From Diaminobutyricibacter sp049994905 (lineage in GTDB: Bacteria > Actinomycetota > Actinomycetes > Actinomycetales > Microbacteriaceae): DNA of 64,000 bases. The position numbers were made by a program, and so were the translations under genes. This document shows, in pieces, positions 46,339 to 54,691 of this stretch (position 1 is the first letter of the stretch; every line of letters starts with the position of its first letter). The stretch lies in assembly GCF_049994905.1 (NCBI RefSeq), contig NZ_CP188258.1:2604001-2668000 (forward strand). The letters are read 5' to 3'. Below the pieces are notes generated by a model, which worked only from the letters and a program-made list of their open reading frames with translations, searched no databases and was not told where the DNA came from.

Positions 46339-46407
46339 TCACCTGAGTCTGCGGAAAGCAGTAGCGTCGAGCGCTCGCTGGGCCGAGGCAGAGAGTGTTG
46401 ATGTCAT
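46339..46407 (-). CDS. Possible small protein or leader peptide, 22 aa
   Basis: A short frame encoding MTSTLSASAQRALDATAFRR followed by LR. It is notable for a strong ribosome binding site (GGAGG eight bases before the ATG), rare for chance frames. It lies downstream of the type 1 hairpin that ends the neighbouring operon, so it would need its own promoter; a TTGACA is visible at about 46443-46438 on the - strand, without a clear -10. No homology is recognised. Confidence 0.35.
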   Translation of the reverse strand: MTSTLSASAQRALDATAFRRLR

Positions 46408-46498
46408 GAAGTCTTCCTCCCAAATGGAAGACCCGAGTGTCAACAACCTCCGTCTGGCGCGCGCGACGCGGTCTGAGCGCGCCCCAAGCCATCCCAGC

Positions 46499-46558
46499 CG
46501 TCGAGCACAGAAAAAAGCACCTCTATTCGCAAGAATGAGGTGCTTTTTCCTGTGCTCG
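46499..46558. terminator. Long intergenic hairpin, type 1 (copy 5)
   Basis: CGTCGAGCACAGAAAAAAGC opens the left arm and TTTTTCCTGTGCTCG closes the right arm, with a loop around TATTCGCAAGAAT. It lies 14 bases after the stop of the DUF5134 gene on the - strand and terminates that operon. Confidence 0.8.
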
Positions 46559-46571
46559 CCAAGGGTCGGGC

Positions 46572-47180
46572 TTAGCCGAAAAGCAGCACCAGCATGTAGC
46601 CCATCGCGAGAGCCATGACGACGTTCGTCGCTGCGGCGAGCCGCGGCGCAACCGGACCGGCGGCCGCGCCCGACGGCGAAGCGGTGGCGCGGCCGATCAC
46701 GCGGGCGTCCCCGATCCCCGCGATCGCGATCACGGGCAGCCGGTCGACCACCAGAACGGCGTACCCGACCATGAACACGACGAAGGCGTAGGCGAGTGCC
46801 GGCAGCAGCACGAGCGCAGCGCTCGCGCCGAACATGTAGGCCATCGCCGCCGACATGACCAGGTGCGGAACGTGGTGCCCGGCGAATCTCCGCTCCCTGT
46901 CGCCGCGCGCCGCATCGCGCGCAACGCTCACCACGAACCACAGCGTGACGACGATCCACACGACGAGCCAGACCGAGGTCGCCGCGCTGCCGGTCGCGAT
47001 CAGGAGCTGCGGGATGAGCACCCCGGCCATCGAGACGCCCATCAGCAGGTTGTGGATGTCGACCTCCGCATCCGTGGGCCGGTGTACGCGCCAAGCGACG
47101 ACGAGCCGCACAAGAGCGGCGGCTCCCGCGAGGAACACAATGACGCCGAGCACGCTGCCCAGCCAGGCCGGCCCGGTCAC
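46572..47180 (-). CDS. DUF5134-type membrane protein
   Basis: The 202-residue integral membrane protein has about seven helices. Conserved polar residues lie inside helices, in DAEVDIHNLLMGVSMAGVLIP and HHVPHLVMSAAMAYM, the His/Met pattern typical of DUF5134 proteins and suggestive of metal binding. It starts at a GTG that overlaps the stop of the upstream gene by four bases. Function is unknown; the operon context is a membrane protein and an MFS exporter. Confidence 0.75.
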   Translation of the reverse strand: MTGPAWLGSVLGVIVFLAGAAALVRLVVAWRVHRPTDAEVDIHNLLMGVSMAGVLIPQLLIATGSAATSVWLVVWIVVTLWFVVSVARDAARGDRERRFAGHHVPHLVMSAAMAYMFGASAALVLLPALAYAFVVFMVGYAVLVVDRLPVIAIAGIGDARVIGRATASPSGAAAGPVAPRLAAATNVVMALAMGYMLVLLFG

Positions 47181-48007
47181 GACTCGCCTCGTGACGGCCA
47201 GTACGCGAGTGCGATCAGCGCAAGGAGCGGGCCGGAGTTGGGATCGGTCGCGTCCCCGCTGAAGACAGCGCCGAACGACTGCCCGACGACCCAGATCCAC
47301 GCGCTCGCAACGAGAGCGATCACGATGCCGACGCGCATCAGCGCAGGCGGGAGGAACACCGCGATGGCGACGATCGCCAGGACGACGCTCCCCGCGATGC
47401 CCAGGGGTGTGGCGTGGCTGAGCAGAACCAGGCCGCCCCAGAGGACGACCCAGACGACACGGGCGGCGACCGGTCCGACCGGCTGCGCGGCGACGAAACT
47501 GCCCGCGGTCGATTTCGCCGTCGGCCAGAGGAGCACAGCGAGCACCGCGTACAGGAGCACCGCCCCCGGAGCGCCGGCCATCGCATCCCTGCCGCCGGTC
47601 AGCAGCCCGCCGAGTCCCTCACCGAACCACCAGACCAGCAGCGACCAGACGACCGACACCGCGAGCGCAGGCCTGACCGAGCGACGCCACGCGATCCCGA
47701 GCCCGATCGCCAGCTGCAGGCCGGCGAAACCGGCGTTGAGCAGCGCAGGAGCGTGCTCGACAAGGCGTGAGGCCCAGAGGATCGACGCGGCGATCCAGCC
47801 GGGGTTGCCGGTGGCGGTGGGCGCGAGCATCTCTGTCGCGAACGACGGGGTGAACATGACGGGCTGAACCTGCAGCAGTGCGTCGAGCAGCCAGAGTGCT
47901 GCGAGTGCGAGCTGCAGCCGGCGGCGCGCATCGGTTGTGAACGGAGCGGGCGCTCCGGGTGCTTCCTCGCGAGCCCCCGCCACCGGCGTCCCGCTGGACC
48001 GGCTCAC
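47177..48007 (-). CDS. Hypothetical polytopic membrane protein
   Basis: A 276-residue protein with about seven to eight hydrophobic helices after a polar N-terminal tail of 30 residues. Its helices are rich in Trp and Leu (LALAALWLLDALLQVQPVMF). It is not assigned to a family with known function, but such proteins commonly accompany DUF5134 genes. It overlaps both neighbours by four bases (GTGA), so the three genes are translationally coupled. Confidence 0.7.
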   Translation of the reverse strand: MSRSSGTPVAGAREEAPGAPAPFTTDARRRLQLALAALWLLDALLQVQPVMFTPSFATEMLAPTATGNPGWIAASILWASRLVEHAPALLNAGFAGLQLAIGLGIAWRRSVRPALAVSVVWSLLVWWFGEGLGGLLTGGRDAMAGAPGAVLLYAVLAVLLWPTAKSTAGSFVAAQPVGPVAARVVWVVLWGGLVLLSHATPLGIAGSVVLAIVAIAVFLPPALMRVGIVIALVASAWIWVVGQSFGAVFSGDATDPNSGPLLALIALAYWPSRGES

Positions 48008-49671
48008 CCGGTCTTCGCCTCATCCCGTTTGCGACCGGCGACCTCGTTCGGGATGCCGGACGAGAGCAGCAGGGAGGCCAGCGTGATCGCGATCAGGCCG
48101 AAGAATGCCGTACCCAGCGACGAGAGCTGTGCGTCGGTGTAGATGGCCGCGAGCTGGTTCGCCTGGTCCGTGCTCAGCCCGTTCTCTTTGCCGATCTCGT
48201 CGACCGTTGCGGCCGGCACGATGGCAACCCCACCCTCCGTCTGCGCGCTGATCGTCGCCTTGACGTCGCTCGGCAGCGTACTGGAGGCGACCCCTGCCGC
48301 GAACGACGTCGTCAGCGCCCCGATCAGGATGGAGCCGATCAGCGCCGTGCCCAGCGACGATCCCAGGTTCTGGAATACCCCCTGCAGTCCCCCGACCTCG
48401 CTCGTCTCCTTCTCTGTCACGCTCGACATGTTGACCGCACCGAGCTGGGAGGCCAGCAGCCCGAGGGCGGCACCGGCAAGGAACATTCCCACCGCGAAGA
48501 GCACGGACTGCAGGTCGGGCGAAACCGCGGCAAGAAGGAGGATCGCGCTGCCGACCAGGATCCACTGGCCCACGCGCACGATGCGCCGCGGCGACCAGGT
48601 GCGTGACAGCCGCGTGCCCACGATCGAGAACAGGATCAGGGAGATCGAGAGGGGGAAGATGCGGATGCCCGTCTGCAGCGCATCCAGCCCGAGCGTCATC
48701 TGCAGGTATACCGGCACCATGAAGAAGAGTCCGGCGGTCACCGCATACTGCGCCCCGAGCACACTCAGTCCACTGCGTAGCTGACGGATCTGGAAGAGGC
48801 TGACGTGCACGAGCGGCGGCCGCCCCGTAGCGACCAGCCGGCGCTGCCGGGCGAGGAACGCCCACAGGAGCACAGAGCCCAGGAGGATGAACCAGGCGGT
48901 GAGCGAAATGCCGAGCGGCTGGATCGGCGTGCCGTTGATCTCCGGGGATGCGAGCGGGGTGATCCAGCCCCAGGTCTTGCTCTGCAGCATCCCGAATACG
49001 ACGAAGATGAGACCGGCGGCCGAGAGCAGCACGCTCCAGATATCGATGTGTTCCGGTCGGCGCCCCGCCCTGTCGGCGATCACGCGCGCGAACAGGATCA
49101 CGACGGCCATGATCACGACCTCGGCGACGAAGACGTAGCGCCAGCTGAAGTAGGTGGTGACAAAGCCCCCGATCAGAGGCCCGGCGGCGACGGCGGCACC
49201 GGACACGGCGCCGATGATCGCGAAGGCCGTGATCCGGTCCCGGCCCGCGTAGTTGTCAGCGACGAGCGCGGCGATCGCGGGAATCACGAGCACCGCCCCC
49301 AGCCCTTCGACCACGGACCAGCCGAGGAAGAGGACCACGATGTTCGGCGCGATGGCCGTGGTCAGCGAGCCGAGGCCGTAGACGATCGACCCGATCACGA
49401 ACGCGCGTCGCCTGCCCCAGATGTCGCCCAGTTTCGCCCCGAGCAGCATGACCGACGCCATCGTCAGCGTGTAGAAGGTGATCGCCGCTTGCATCGCCGA
49501 AACCGTCGTGTTGAGGTCGGCCACGACGGTCGAGATCGACACGTTCATGACGGTGCCGTCGAGCACCATCACGAACTGCGCGGCTCCGAGGATGATGACG
49601 ACGGACCACTTCTTCATGTTCTGCCCCGCTTCCGCGCTCGCAGCCGTCGGGTTCGAGCGTGTCGGCTGCAT
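48004..49671 (-). CDS. MFS transporter, DHA2 (14-helix) drug exporter type
   Basis: The 555-residue protein has 14 predicted helices and the DHA2 landmarks: motif D1 in VMVLDGTVMNVSIST, motif A in GAKLGDIWGRRRAFV and motif C (GAVSGAAVAAGPLIGG). The family exports drugs or metabolites in exchange for protons. A large outer loop between the last helices (about residues 445-510) is Thr/Ala-rich. The N-terminal start is either M1 or the Met at residue 19 (MKKWSVV). It heads the three-gene operon. Confidence 0.88.
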   Translation of the reverse strand: MQPTRSNPTAASAEAGQNMKKWSVVIILGAAQFVMVLDGTVMNVSISTVVADLNTTVSAMQAAITFYTLTMASVMLLGAKLGDIWGRRRAFVIGSIVYGLGSLTTAIAPNIVVLFLGWSVVEGLGAVLVIPAIAALVADNYAGRDRITAFAIIGAVSGAAVAAGPLIGGFVTTYFSWRYVFVAEVVIMAVVILFARVIADRAGRRPEHIDIWSVLLSAAGLIFVVFGMLQSKTWGWITPLASPEINGTPIQPLGISLTAWFILLGSVLLWAFLARQRRLVATGRPPLVHVSLFQIRQLRSGLSVLGAQYAVTAGLFFMVPVYLQMTLGLDALQTGIRIFPLSISLILFSIVGTRLSRTWSPRRIVRVGQWILVGSAILLLAAVSPDLQSVLFAVGMFLAGAALGLLASQLGAVNMSSVTEKETSEVGGLQGVFQNLGSSLGTALIGSILIGALTTSFAAGVASSTLPSDVKATISAQTEGGVAIVPAATVDEIGKENGLSTDQANQLAAIYTDAQLSSLGTAFFGLIAITLASLLLSSGIPNEVAGRKRDEAKTG

Positions 49672-49735
49672 GCCGGGACGGCGTCAGCCCAGTATCTTCC
49701 TTGCAGTGGACCGAGCGAAAGGTGCAGGACGTAAA

Positions 49736-50575
49736 TCAGTGCAGGACGGGCGAAGGAGAGTCGTGCGCGGCCGTCATGTCTGTCGTGTTCATGATGACCG
49801 CCGCTTGCGCCCGGCGCGCGAAGGCAGGCGAGAACGGTCTCGCGGCGACGGCGAGCAGCCGGAGCATTCCGAGCGGGATGTGGCGGATGCCCGCGGGCGT
49901 CGGGGACGCAGCGACAGCATCCATCGCCAGGCCTTCGAACGTGCGAATCTGTCGGCCGGTCACGTCGCGTTCACTGTTGCGATGCGGGTGCTCGCCGATG
50001 GCATCGACGATCGCGTCGGCGACGGCCTCCACACGCACGAAATCGATGGGGTTCACTCCCCTGCCGAGCACCAGAGCCTGATGACGGTCTTCGATGTGGG
50101 CGCCGATCACTCCGGCCCACGTTTCGAGGAACGGCGTCGGGCGGATGATCGTCCAGGTCAGGCCGCTCGCCTTCAGTGCGCTCGCCTTCAGTGAACGCTC
50201 GGCGGCGAACTTGGCCCGGTGCAGACTCATGGGATGGCTGGGCCCGGCACCGTACGCCGAGAGCAGGACGATGTGACGGACGCCCGCCGCCTCCGCTCGT
50301 TCGATCGCGGCGATGTTCGCGGCCCGGTCGATCGTTTCCGGACTGATGCCCCGCGGCCCGACGAACCCGTGCGCGGCGAGCACGACGACATCGCAACCGG
50401 TCATCGCACGTTCGACGGCGGCGGTCTCGCGAAAGTCCGCGACGACGACCTCGGCGCCCGGGGCGGAGATGCGCGACGGATCGCGCGTGAGCGCCCGGAC
50501 CTGCTCGCCGCGATCGAGCAGGCCGGCGACGAGCACCCGGCCGAGCGTTCCGCTCGCGCCGACGACGAGGATCAT
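49736..50575 (-). CDS. NAD(P)-binding NmrA/SDR-type protein
   Basis: The 279-residue atypical short-chain dehydrogenase-like protein has the NmrA/YwnB nucleotide-binding motif VVGASGTLGRVLVAGLL at the extreme N-terminus and a central VLLSAYGAG. It lacks a clear YxxxK catalytic pair, so a regulatory or redox-sensing role is as likely as catalysis. Its ATG overlaps the stop of the SnoaL-like gene by four bases. The pair faces a divergent TetR gene. Confidence 0.82.
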   Translation of the reverse strand: MILVVGASGTLGRVLVAGLLDRGEQVRALTRDPSRISAPGAEVVVADFRETAAVERAMTGCDVVVLAAHGFVGPRGISPETIDRAANIAAIERAEAAGVRHIVLLSAYGAGPSHPMSLHRAKFAAERSLKASALKASGLTWTIIRPTPFLETWAGVIGAHIEDRHQALVLGRGVNPIDFVRVEAVADAIVDAIGEHPHRNSERDVTGRQIRTFEGLAMDAVAASPTPAGIRHIPLGMLRLLAVAARPFSPAFARRAQAAVIMNTTDMTAAHDSPSPVLH

Positions 50576-51009
50576 GGGCGTGCGCCGCCATCGGTCGCGT
50601 GTGTCGCACGGGCGATCGCGTCGTCGATGCCGGCTCCGGATGCTGTGACGGGCTCGAGGTAGAACCGCGCGGCCACGATGACTTCGGCATCGACGGTGAA
50701 AATGATCACGCCCCGCATCAGATGGGCCGATCCGTCGGGTCGGGTGCCCGACATCTCCCATTCGCTCCACACCGTTGCTCCATCGACCGCGGTGGCGAGA
50801 AGGTGGGATCGCAGGTCGGGAATCGCGCCGAACAGCGCCGCCCAGTTGCGTTCGACCTGGGCCGATCCGGTGAAACCCTGCGCCGGATGCACGGGGGTCG
50901 CGTTCACATAGTCGTCGGAGAAGCAGGCCGTCAGCGCGGCCAGATCGTGGGCGTTCGTCGCCGTCTCGAGTCGGGCGACGACAGCCTCTGGATTGTTCGA
51001 ACCTCGCAT
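50572..51009 (-). CDS. SnoaL-like / nuclear transport factor 2-fold protein
   Basis: A 145-residue protein with the NTF2-like fold pattern: an N-terminal helix (AVVARLETATNAHDLAALTACFS), DDYVNATPVHPAQGFTG and a beta-sheet with LLATAVDGATVWSEWEMSG. Family members bind small hydrophobic ligands or catalyse ring closure. The ATG at 51009 has GAGG six bases upstream and is preferred to the Met at 51027. It is co-transcribed with the NmrA-type gene. Confidence 0.78.
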   Translation of the reverse strand: MRGSNNPEAVVARLETATNAHDLAALTACFSDDYVNATPVHPAQGFTGSAQVERNWAALFGAIPDLRSHLLATAVDGATVWSEWEMSGTRPDGSAHLMRGVIIFTVDAEVIVAARFYLEPVTASGAGIDDAIARATHATDGGARP

Positions 51010-51060
51010 GGGAGGCCTCGATTCCATTATTGGTAGCTAGATTCAATACGGTAGCATAGA

Positions 51061-51708
51061 ATGAATCTCATGTCCACGGAATCCAAGCGCAGGCCCTACG
51101 ACTCCCGCGCCCGGCGGGCGCAGGCGCACCGCAATCGCGCGACGATCCTCCGTTCGGCACGAGACCGCTTTCTTGCTGACGGGTATGCCGCGACGACCAT
51201 CGCGGCGATCGCCGACGACGCCCAGCTGTCGATCGACACCGTCTACAAGACGTTCGGCGGCAAGGGCGGGCTGGTCCGGGCGATCTACGAGGAGAGCCTG
51301 CTGGGCACCGGCCCGACCGCCGCACCGGTCCGCTCCGACCAGCTTCAGAACAGCGAAGCAGATCCCCACGCGATCGTTCGCGGCTGGGGTGTTCTGACCG
51401 CGGAGGTCGCGCCGCTGGTCGCCCCCGTCCACCTCCTCGTCCGTGAGGCGGCCGCATCCGATCCTGAAATGGCAGCGCTTCTGCGTGACAGCGACGACAG
51501 CCGCCGCACACGCATGCACCACAATGCGCTGACCCTCGCTGAGCGGGGCCTGATGAAGGCCGGAGTCACCGTCAAGGAGGCGACCGACGTGATGTGGGCG
51601 TTCAGCGCGCCCGAGTTGTTCGACCTCCTCGTGCTCCGAGCGGGATGGTCGCCGGAACGCTTCGGTACCTACATCGGGGAGTTCCTGGAATCGGCGCTAC
51701 TTTCCTGA
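51061..51708 (+). CDS. TetR-family transcriptional regulator
   Basis: A 215-residue protein with the TetR HTH at residues 28-72 (RATILRSARDRFLADGY, then TIAAIADDAQLSIDTVYKTF). It is divergent from the SnoaL/NmrA pair with 51 bases between starts and probably represses that pair. GATTCA and TGAATC, 16 bases apart across the start region, may be part of an operator, but this is weak. An ATG three codons in is an alternative start. Confidence 0.85.
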   Translation: MNLMSTESKRRPYDSRARRAQAHRNRATILRSARDRFLADGYAATTIAAIADDAQLSIDTVYKTFGGKGGLVRAIYEESLLGTGPTAAPVRSDQLQNSEADPHAIVRGWGVLTAEVAPLVAPVHLLVREAAASDPEMAALLRDSDDSRRTRMHHNALTLAERGLMKAGVTVKEATDVMWAFSAPELFDLLVLRAGWSPERFGTYIGEFLESALLS

Positions 51709-51742
51709 TGCCGCATGCTCCACTCGGGTGCAGACTGAGCGC

Positions 51743-52060
51743 ATGGGTACACTGACCTACGGCGATTCGCAGACCTTCGAATTCGACGACCGGCTTCTCA
51801 GCCACATGAAGCTCGCGATCGTCGCGAAGCTCCTGCGCCACGAGAGCTTCCTGCTCAACTGGACCGTGCCGGCCGGCCAGGGGTCCGGGCGCGTAAGCCT
51901 GTGGATCAGCAGGGAATCGCAGCTCACGTTCCGTTTCGCCGGAAGCCGCCCGCCGGCGATCAACGTGCGGTGGATCGAAGCGTTGAGCGCGACCTCTGCC
52001 CGCACAGGCGGTATGCAGGTCATCGACGAAGCCGACACCGACAAGGTGCTGACGGCCTAG
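51743..52060 (+). CDS. DUF7882-type small protein (paralogue 2)
   Basis: A 105-residue paralogue of the protein at 14176. It starts MGTLTYGDSQTFEFDDRLLS and contains SFLLNWTVPAGQGSGRVSLWI and LTFRFAGSRPPAINVRWIEAL. The function is unknown. It is the more typical member of the family. Its TAG stop shares the palindrome CTAG with the stop codon of the convergent TetR gene. Confidence 0.75.
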   Translation: MGTLTYGDSQTFEFDDRLLSHMKLAIVAKLLRHESFLLNWTVPAGQGSGRVSLWISRESQLTFRFAGSRPPAINVRWIEALSATSARTGGMQVIDEADTDKVLTA

Positions 52061-52614
52061 CGAGGCGCGAAGGATGCGCTGAAGATCGACCGCGCGTGCG
52101 CCGCGATCGCGGGCCGCTCATCCGCAGCGGTGCGCGCGAGCAGGAAGGCGAGCATCGAGAAGGCGAGCATGACGTCGGCACTCGTCACCTGCGAGTCGAC
52201 GCGCCCAGCCGCCGCATCACGCACGAGGATGGCGTCGACGACCGCAGTGACCCGCGTGGCGAGGTGTTCAGCGCGCGGATCGCCGAGGTTCGAGGAGACC
52301 ACCTCGATCAGCGCGGTCGACCCGAGGGCCTGTTCGGTGACACCGTCGAAGAGGTCCCTGAGCGTGGCGTCGGGAGTCTTCCCCAGCTCCTCGAGATCGG
52401 TGACGTTGTCGTCGAAGACGGCGACCGCGAGCGCGATGCGGTCGGGAAAATGCCGGTACAGGCTCCCCTGCCCGACGCCGGCGCGACGAGCGACAGCGCT
52501 GAGCGGGGCGTTATAGCCCGATTCTCCGAAGACCTCGCGGGCCGCGTCGATGAGCGCCTGCCGATTCTCCGGGCCCGCGCTCGGTCCCCGGTTCGCTTTC
52601 GTCTTCTCCGGCAC
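52057..52614 (-). CDS. TetR-family repressor, probably of the adjacent SDR
   Basis: The 185-residue protein has the TetR HTH at about residues 19-62 (NRQALIDAAREVFGESGY, then PLSAVARRAGVGQGSLYRHF). It is divergent from the SDR gene, and a perfect 10-base dyad with a 4-base spacer (52627-52650) lies 13 bases upstream of its start, as expected for its operator. Its stop codon shares four bases with the neighbouring gene's stop. Confidence 0.88.
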   Translation of the reverse strand: MPEKTKANRGPSAGPENRQALIDAAREVFGESGYNAPLSAVARRAGVGQGSLYRHFPDRIALAVAVFDDNVTDLEELGKTPDATLRDLFDGVTEQALGSTALIEVVSSNLGDPRAEHLATRVTAVVDAILVRDAAAGRVDSQVTSADVMLAFSMLAFLLARTAADERPAIAAHARSIFSASFAPR

Positions 52615-52626
52615 GGGTGTAGTGTA

Positions 52627-52650
52627 CTACCGGACAGTGTTGTCCGGTAG
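52627..52650. promoter_or_regulatory. TetR operator between repressor and SDR gene
   Basis: CTACCGGACA-GTGT-TGTCCGGTAG is a perfect inverted repeat in the 81-base divergent promoter region. Its size and place are typical of a TetR-family operator that controls both genes. Confidence 0.8.
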
Positions 52651-52695
52651 GAGCGATCCTAGCTACGCTCCCCACGAAACAGGAGGAACAACCCC

Positions 52696-53757
52696 ATGCC
52701 CACGTCAACCCGACTCACCGCCGACTCGTCGATCGGCACCTGGCTCGACGACCCGATCGGCGGCTCGATCATGACTGAACTTCTCGCCCAGGCCGGCCAG
52801 GATGCATCCGTCATGAAGCCCGTCCGCCGCCTCGCGCTCAAACGCCTCATCAAGCTCAGCCAGGGTGCATTCACCGCCGAAATGATCGCCGACCTCGAGC
52901 AGCGCGCTGCCGCCGCTGCCGCGACAACGCCGGGGGCAGAGGCCTCCGCAGTCGACGACGACGCCGCAGACGACGAGCCGACTGCAGAGACCCCGGTCTG
53001 GGTCGAGAAGCCGACCGAGGGCCGCTTCAGTGGCAAGACCGTCATCGTCACCGGCGCCGGTTCCGGCATCGGGCGCGCCACCGCATCCCGTATCGCCCGC
53101 GAAGGCGGCCGCGTCATTGCGGTCGACGTCTCCCAGGAGCGCCTCGACGCTTTCGTCGCCGAGCTTCCCGATGCCCAGATCGTTCCGGTCGCGGGTGACA
53201 TCACCGATGATGCCTCGATCGCTGCGATCGTCGCCGCCGCCGGCGACCGGATCGACGGACTGGCCAACGTCGCCGGGATCATGGACAACATGACTCCGGT
53301 GCACGAGGTCAGCGACGACGTCTGGAACCGGGTCTTCGCGGTCAACGTCGTCGGCACGATGAAGCTGACGCGCGCCGTGGTCCCCACGATGCTCGCCCAG
53401 GCATACGGGTCGATCGTCAACATCGCATCCGAGGCCGCACTGCGCGGTTCGGCCGCAGGTGCCGCCTACACCGCGTCCAAGCACGCGGTCGCAGGCCTCA
53501 CCAAGAGCAGCGCGTTCATGTACGGCCCGAGCGGAATCCGCGTCAACGCGGTCGCACCTGGCCCGACCATCACGAACATCCAGGCCAGCTTCGCGTCCGA
53601 GCTCGGCGCAGAGCGCGTTCAGCTCGCGATGACGGTGCTCCCCGACCCCGCCGAGGCCGACGCGCTCGCCGCGTCGATCACCTTCCTGCTCAGCGACGAC
53701 GGCGTGAACATCAACGGCGTCATCCTTCCGTCCGACGGGGGCTGGTCGGCGGTCTGA
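52696..53757 (+). CDS. Short-chain dehydrogenase with an unusual N-terminal domain
   Basis: The 353-residue protein has a classical SDR from about residue 108: the NAD(P) motif TGAGSGIG at 119-126, NVAGIMD, the catalytic YTASK, and a final NGVILPSDGGW. The first 70 residues are an extra helical module with STxGxWLDDPxGGxxMxxLL and LALKRLIKLSQGAFTAEMI, followed by an acidic Ala linker. Similar modules, to my memory, occur at the ends of some bacterial glycoside hydrolases, but this needs a search. AGGAGGAAC precedes the ATG. It is under a divergent TetR and its operator. Confidence 0.88.
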   Translation: MPTSTRLTADSSIGTWLDDPIGGSIMTELLAQAGQDASVMKPVRRLALKRLIKLSQGAFTAEMIADLEQRAAAAAATTPGAEASAVDDDAADDEPTAETPVWVEKPTEGRFSGKTVIVTGAGSGIGRATASRIAREGGRVIAVDVSQERLDAFVAELPDAQIVPVAGDITDDASIAAIVAAAGDRIDGLANVAGIMDNMTPVHEVSDDVWNRVFAVNVVGTMKLTRAVVPTMLAQAYGSIVNIASEAALRGSAAGAAYTASKHAVAGLTKSSAFMYGPSGIRVNAVAPGPTITNIQASFASELGAERVQLAMTVLPDPAEADALAASITFLLSDDGVNINGVILPSDGGWSAV

Positions 53758-53777
53758 CCGCCCGGCACCGACTCCGG

Positions 53778-53829
53778 TTCATCAGGAATGGCTAGTGACG
53801 CCCCGGGCGCACTAGCCATTTCTGATGAA
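53778..53829. terminator. Intergenic hairpin after the SDR gene
   Basis: TTCATCAGGAATGGCTAGTG pairs with its complement ending at 53829 with one mismatch; an inner CGCCC/GGGCG extends the stem. It lies between two convergent genes. Its arm sequence differs from types 1 and 2 but the architecture is the same. Confidence 0.75.
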
Positions 53830-53843
53830 TCCGTTTGCGGGGG

Positions 53844-54203
53844 TCAGCCGAGCAGCTTCGCCTTCGCCGCGGAGAACTCCTCATCGGAGAGGATGCCCTG
53901 CGTGTGCATGGTGGCGAGGTTCTGCAACTGCGCCATCATGTCGTTCTGAGGGGCAGCTGCGGGAGCGGGCGGCGCGGCAGCGGCCATCTGCGCCTGCTGC
54001 GCGGCGACCGCCTGCTGCGCGGCGTAGTCCATCTGCGCCTGCTGCTGCTGCTGCTCGTACATTGCGGCCTCATCGGCCTGTTGCTGATTCGCAGCCTGGC
54101 GGTTGCGCATCCCGCCCGACACGGCCGTTGCCGTACCGGCGACGACCGCCGTCGTCGCAGCTGCGCGCACCAGCCCGCCGCGACCCATCCGTCGACCCAA
54201 CAT
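53844..54203 (-). CDS. SHOCT-domain protein with Gln/Ala-rich linker
   Basis: The 119-residue protein has a short basic, weakly hydrophobic N-terminus (MLGRRMGRGGLVRAAATTAV), then a Gln-rich and Ala-rich low-complexity middle (about 35-95). It ends in a SHOCT motif (QLQNLATMHTQGILSDEEFSAAKAKLL). It is the last gene of a three-gene unit with DUF6325 and an 85-residue protein, divergent from the LuxR gene. Function is unknown; the N-terminus resembles the 50-residue peptide at 58284. Confidence 0.78.
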   Translation of the reverse strand: MLGRRMGRGGLVRAAATTAVVAGTATAVSGGMRNRQAANQQQADEAAMYEQQQQQAQMDYAAQQAVAAQQAQMAAAAPPAPAAAPQNDMMAQLQNLATMHTQGILSDEEFSAAKAKLLG

Positions 54204-54214
54204 GTCTTTCTCCC

Positions 54215-54649
54215 TCAGTCTTCGGCACCGCTCAAGGCGGCGATTTCGTTGACGACGGGGGCCGGGATGCGCTCCGTGCGCAGCACCGCCCCGCCTGCGT
54301 TGAAGATGGCCTCCGCGAATTCGCGGGCCCAGGTGTGCTCGACGACCAGCAGCGCCGCAGAGGTGCCGGGAGCGAGGTCCTCGGCGAAGTCGGCGACGTC
54401 TTCCTCGCCGGCGATCCCGATCTCGAGCAGCTCGAATTCGGGAAGGCCGTATTCGTCCGTCACCTCATCGAGCTCGAGCACGACCACGTCACCGGACTCG
54501 AACGACTTCGTGACGAAGAGCAGGTCGAGCAGCCTGATGGTGCCGGACCCGACGACATCGACGATCGCGTTGACCACATCGGGTCCCGGGCGCTCGCCGT
54601 CGAAGCCGATGAGAAAGATCTCGACCGGTCCGTATTCGAACTCAGCCAT
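54215..54649 (-). CDS. DUF6325 family protein (copy 1)
   Basis: A 144-residue acidic protein. It has an N-terminal strand FEYGPVEIFLIGFDGERPGPDV, then SGTIRLLDLLFVTKS, an acidic middle, and a C-terminal TSAALLVVEHTWAREFAEAIFNAGG followed by ERIPAPVVNEI. The same order of elements is seen in the protein at 57794. The family occurs in actinobacteria next to SHOCT and LuxR genes; its biochemical role is unknown. It lies 11 bases upstream of the SHOCT gene. Confidence 0.78.
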   Translation of the reverse strand: MAEFEYGPVEIFLIGFDGERPGPDVVNAIVDVVGSGTIRLLDLLFVTKSFESGDVVVLELDEVTDEYGLPEFELLEIGIAGEEDVADFAEDLAPGTSAALLVVEHTWAREFAEAIFNAGGAVLRTERIPAPVVNEIAALSGAED

Positions 54650-54691
54650 GGTGTGCCCCCAAACGCAAGAGTCGGCCCTGAACTGCGATTG

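Noticed and set aside
51743..52060. ATP-dependent DNA ligase, a label often given to proteins like this
   Set aside because: The protein has 105 residues and no ligase motif, no catalytic lysine and no nucleotide-binding core. DUF7882-type is the safer name.
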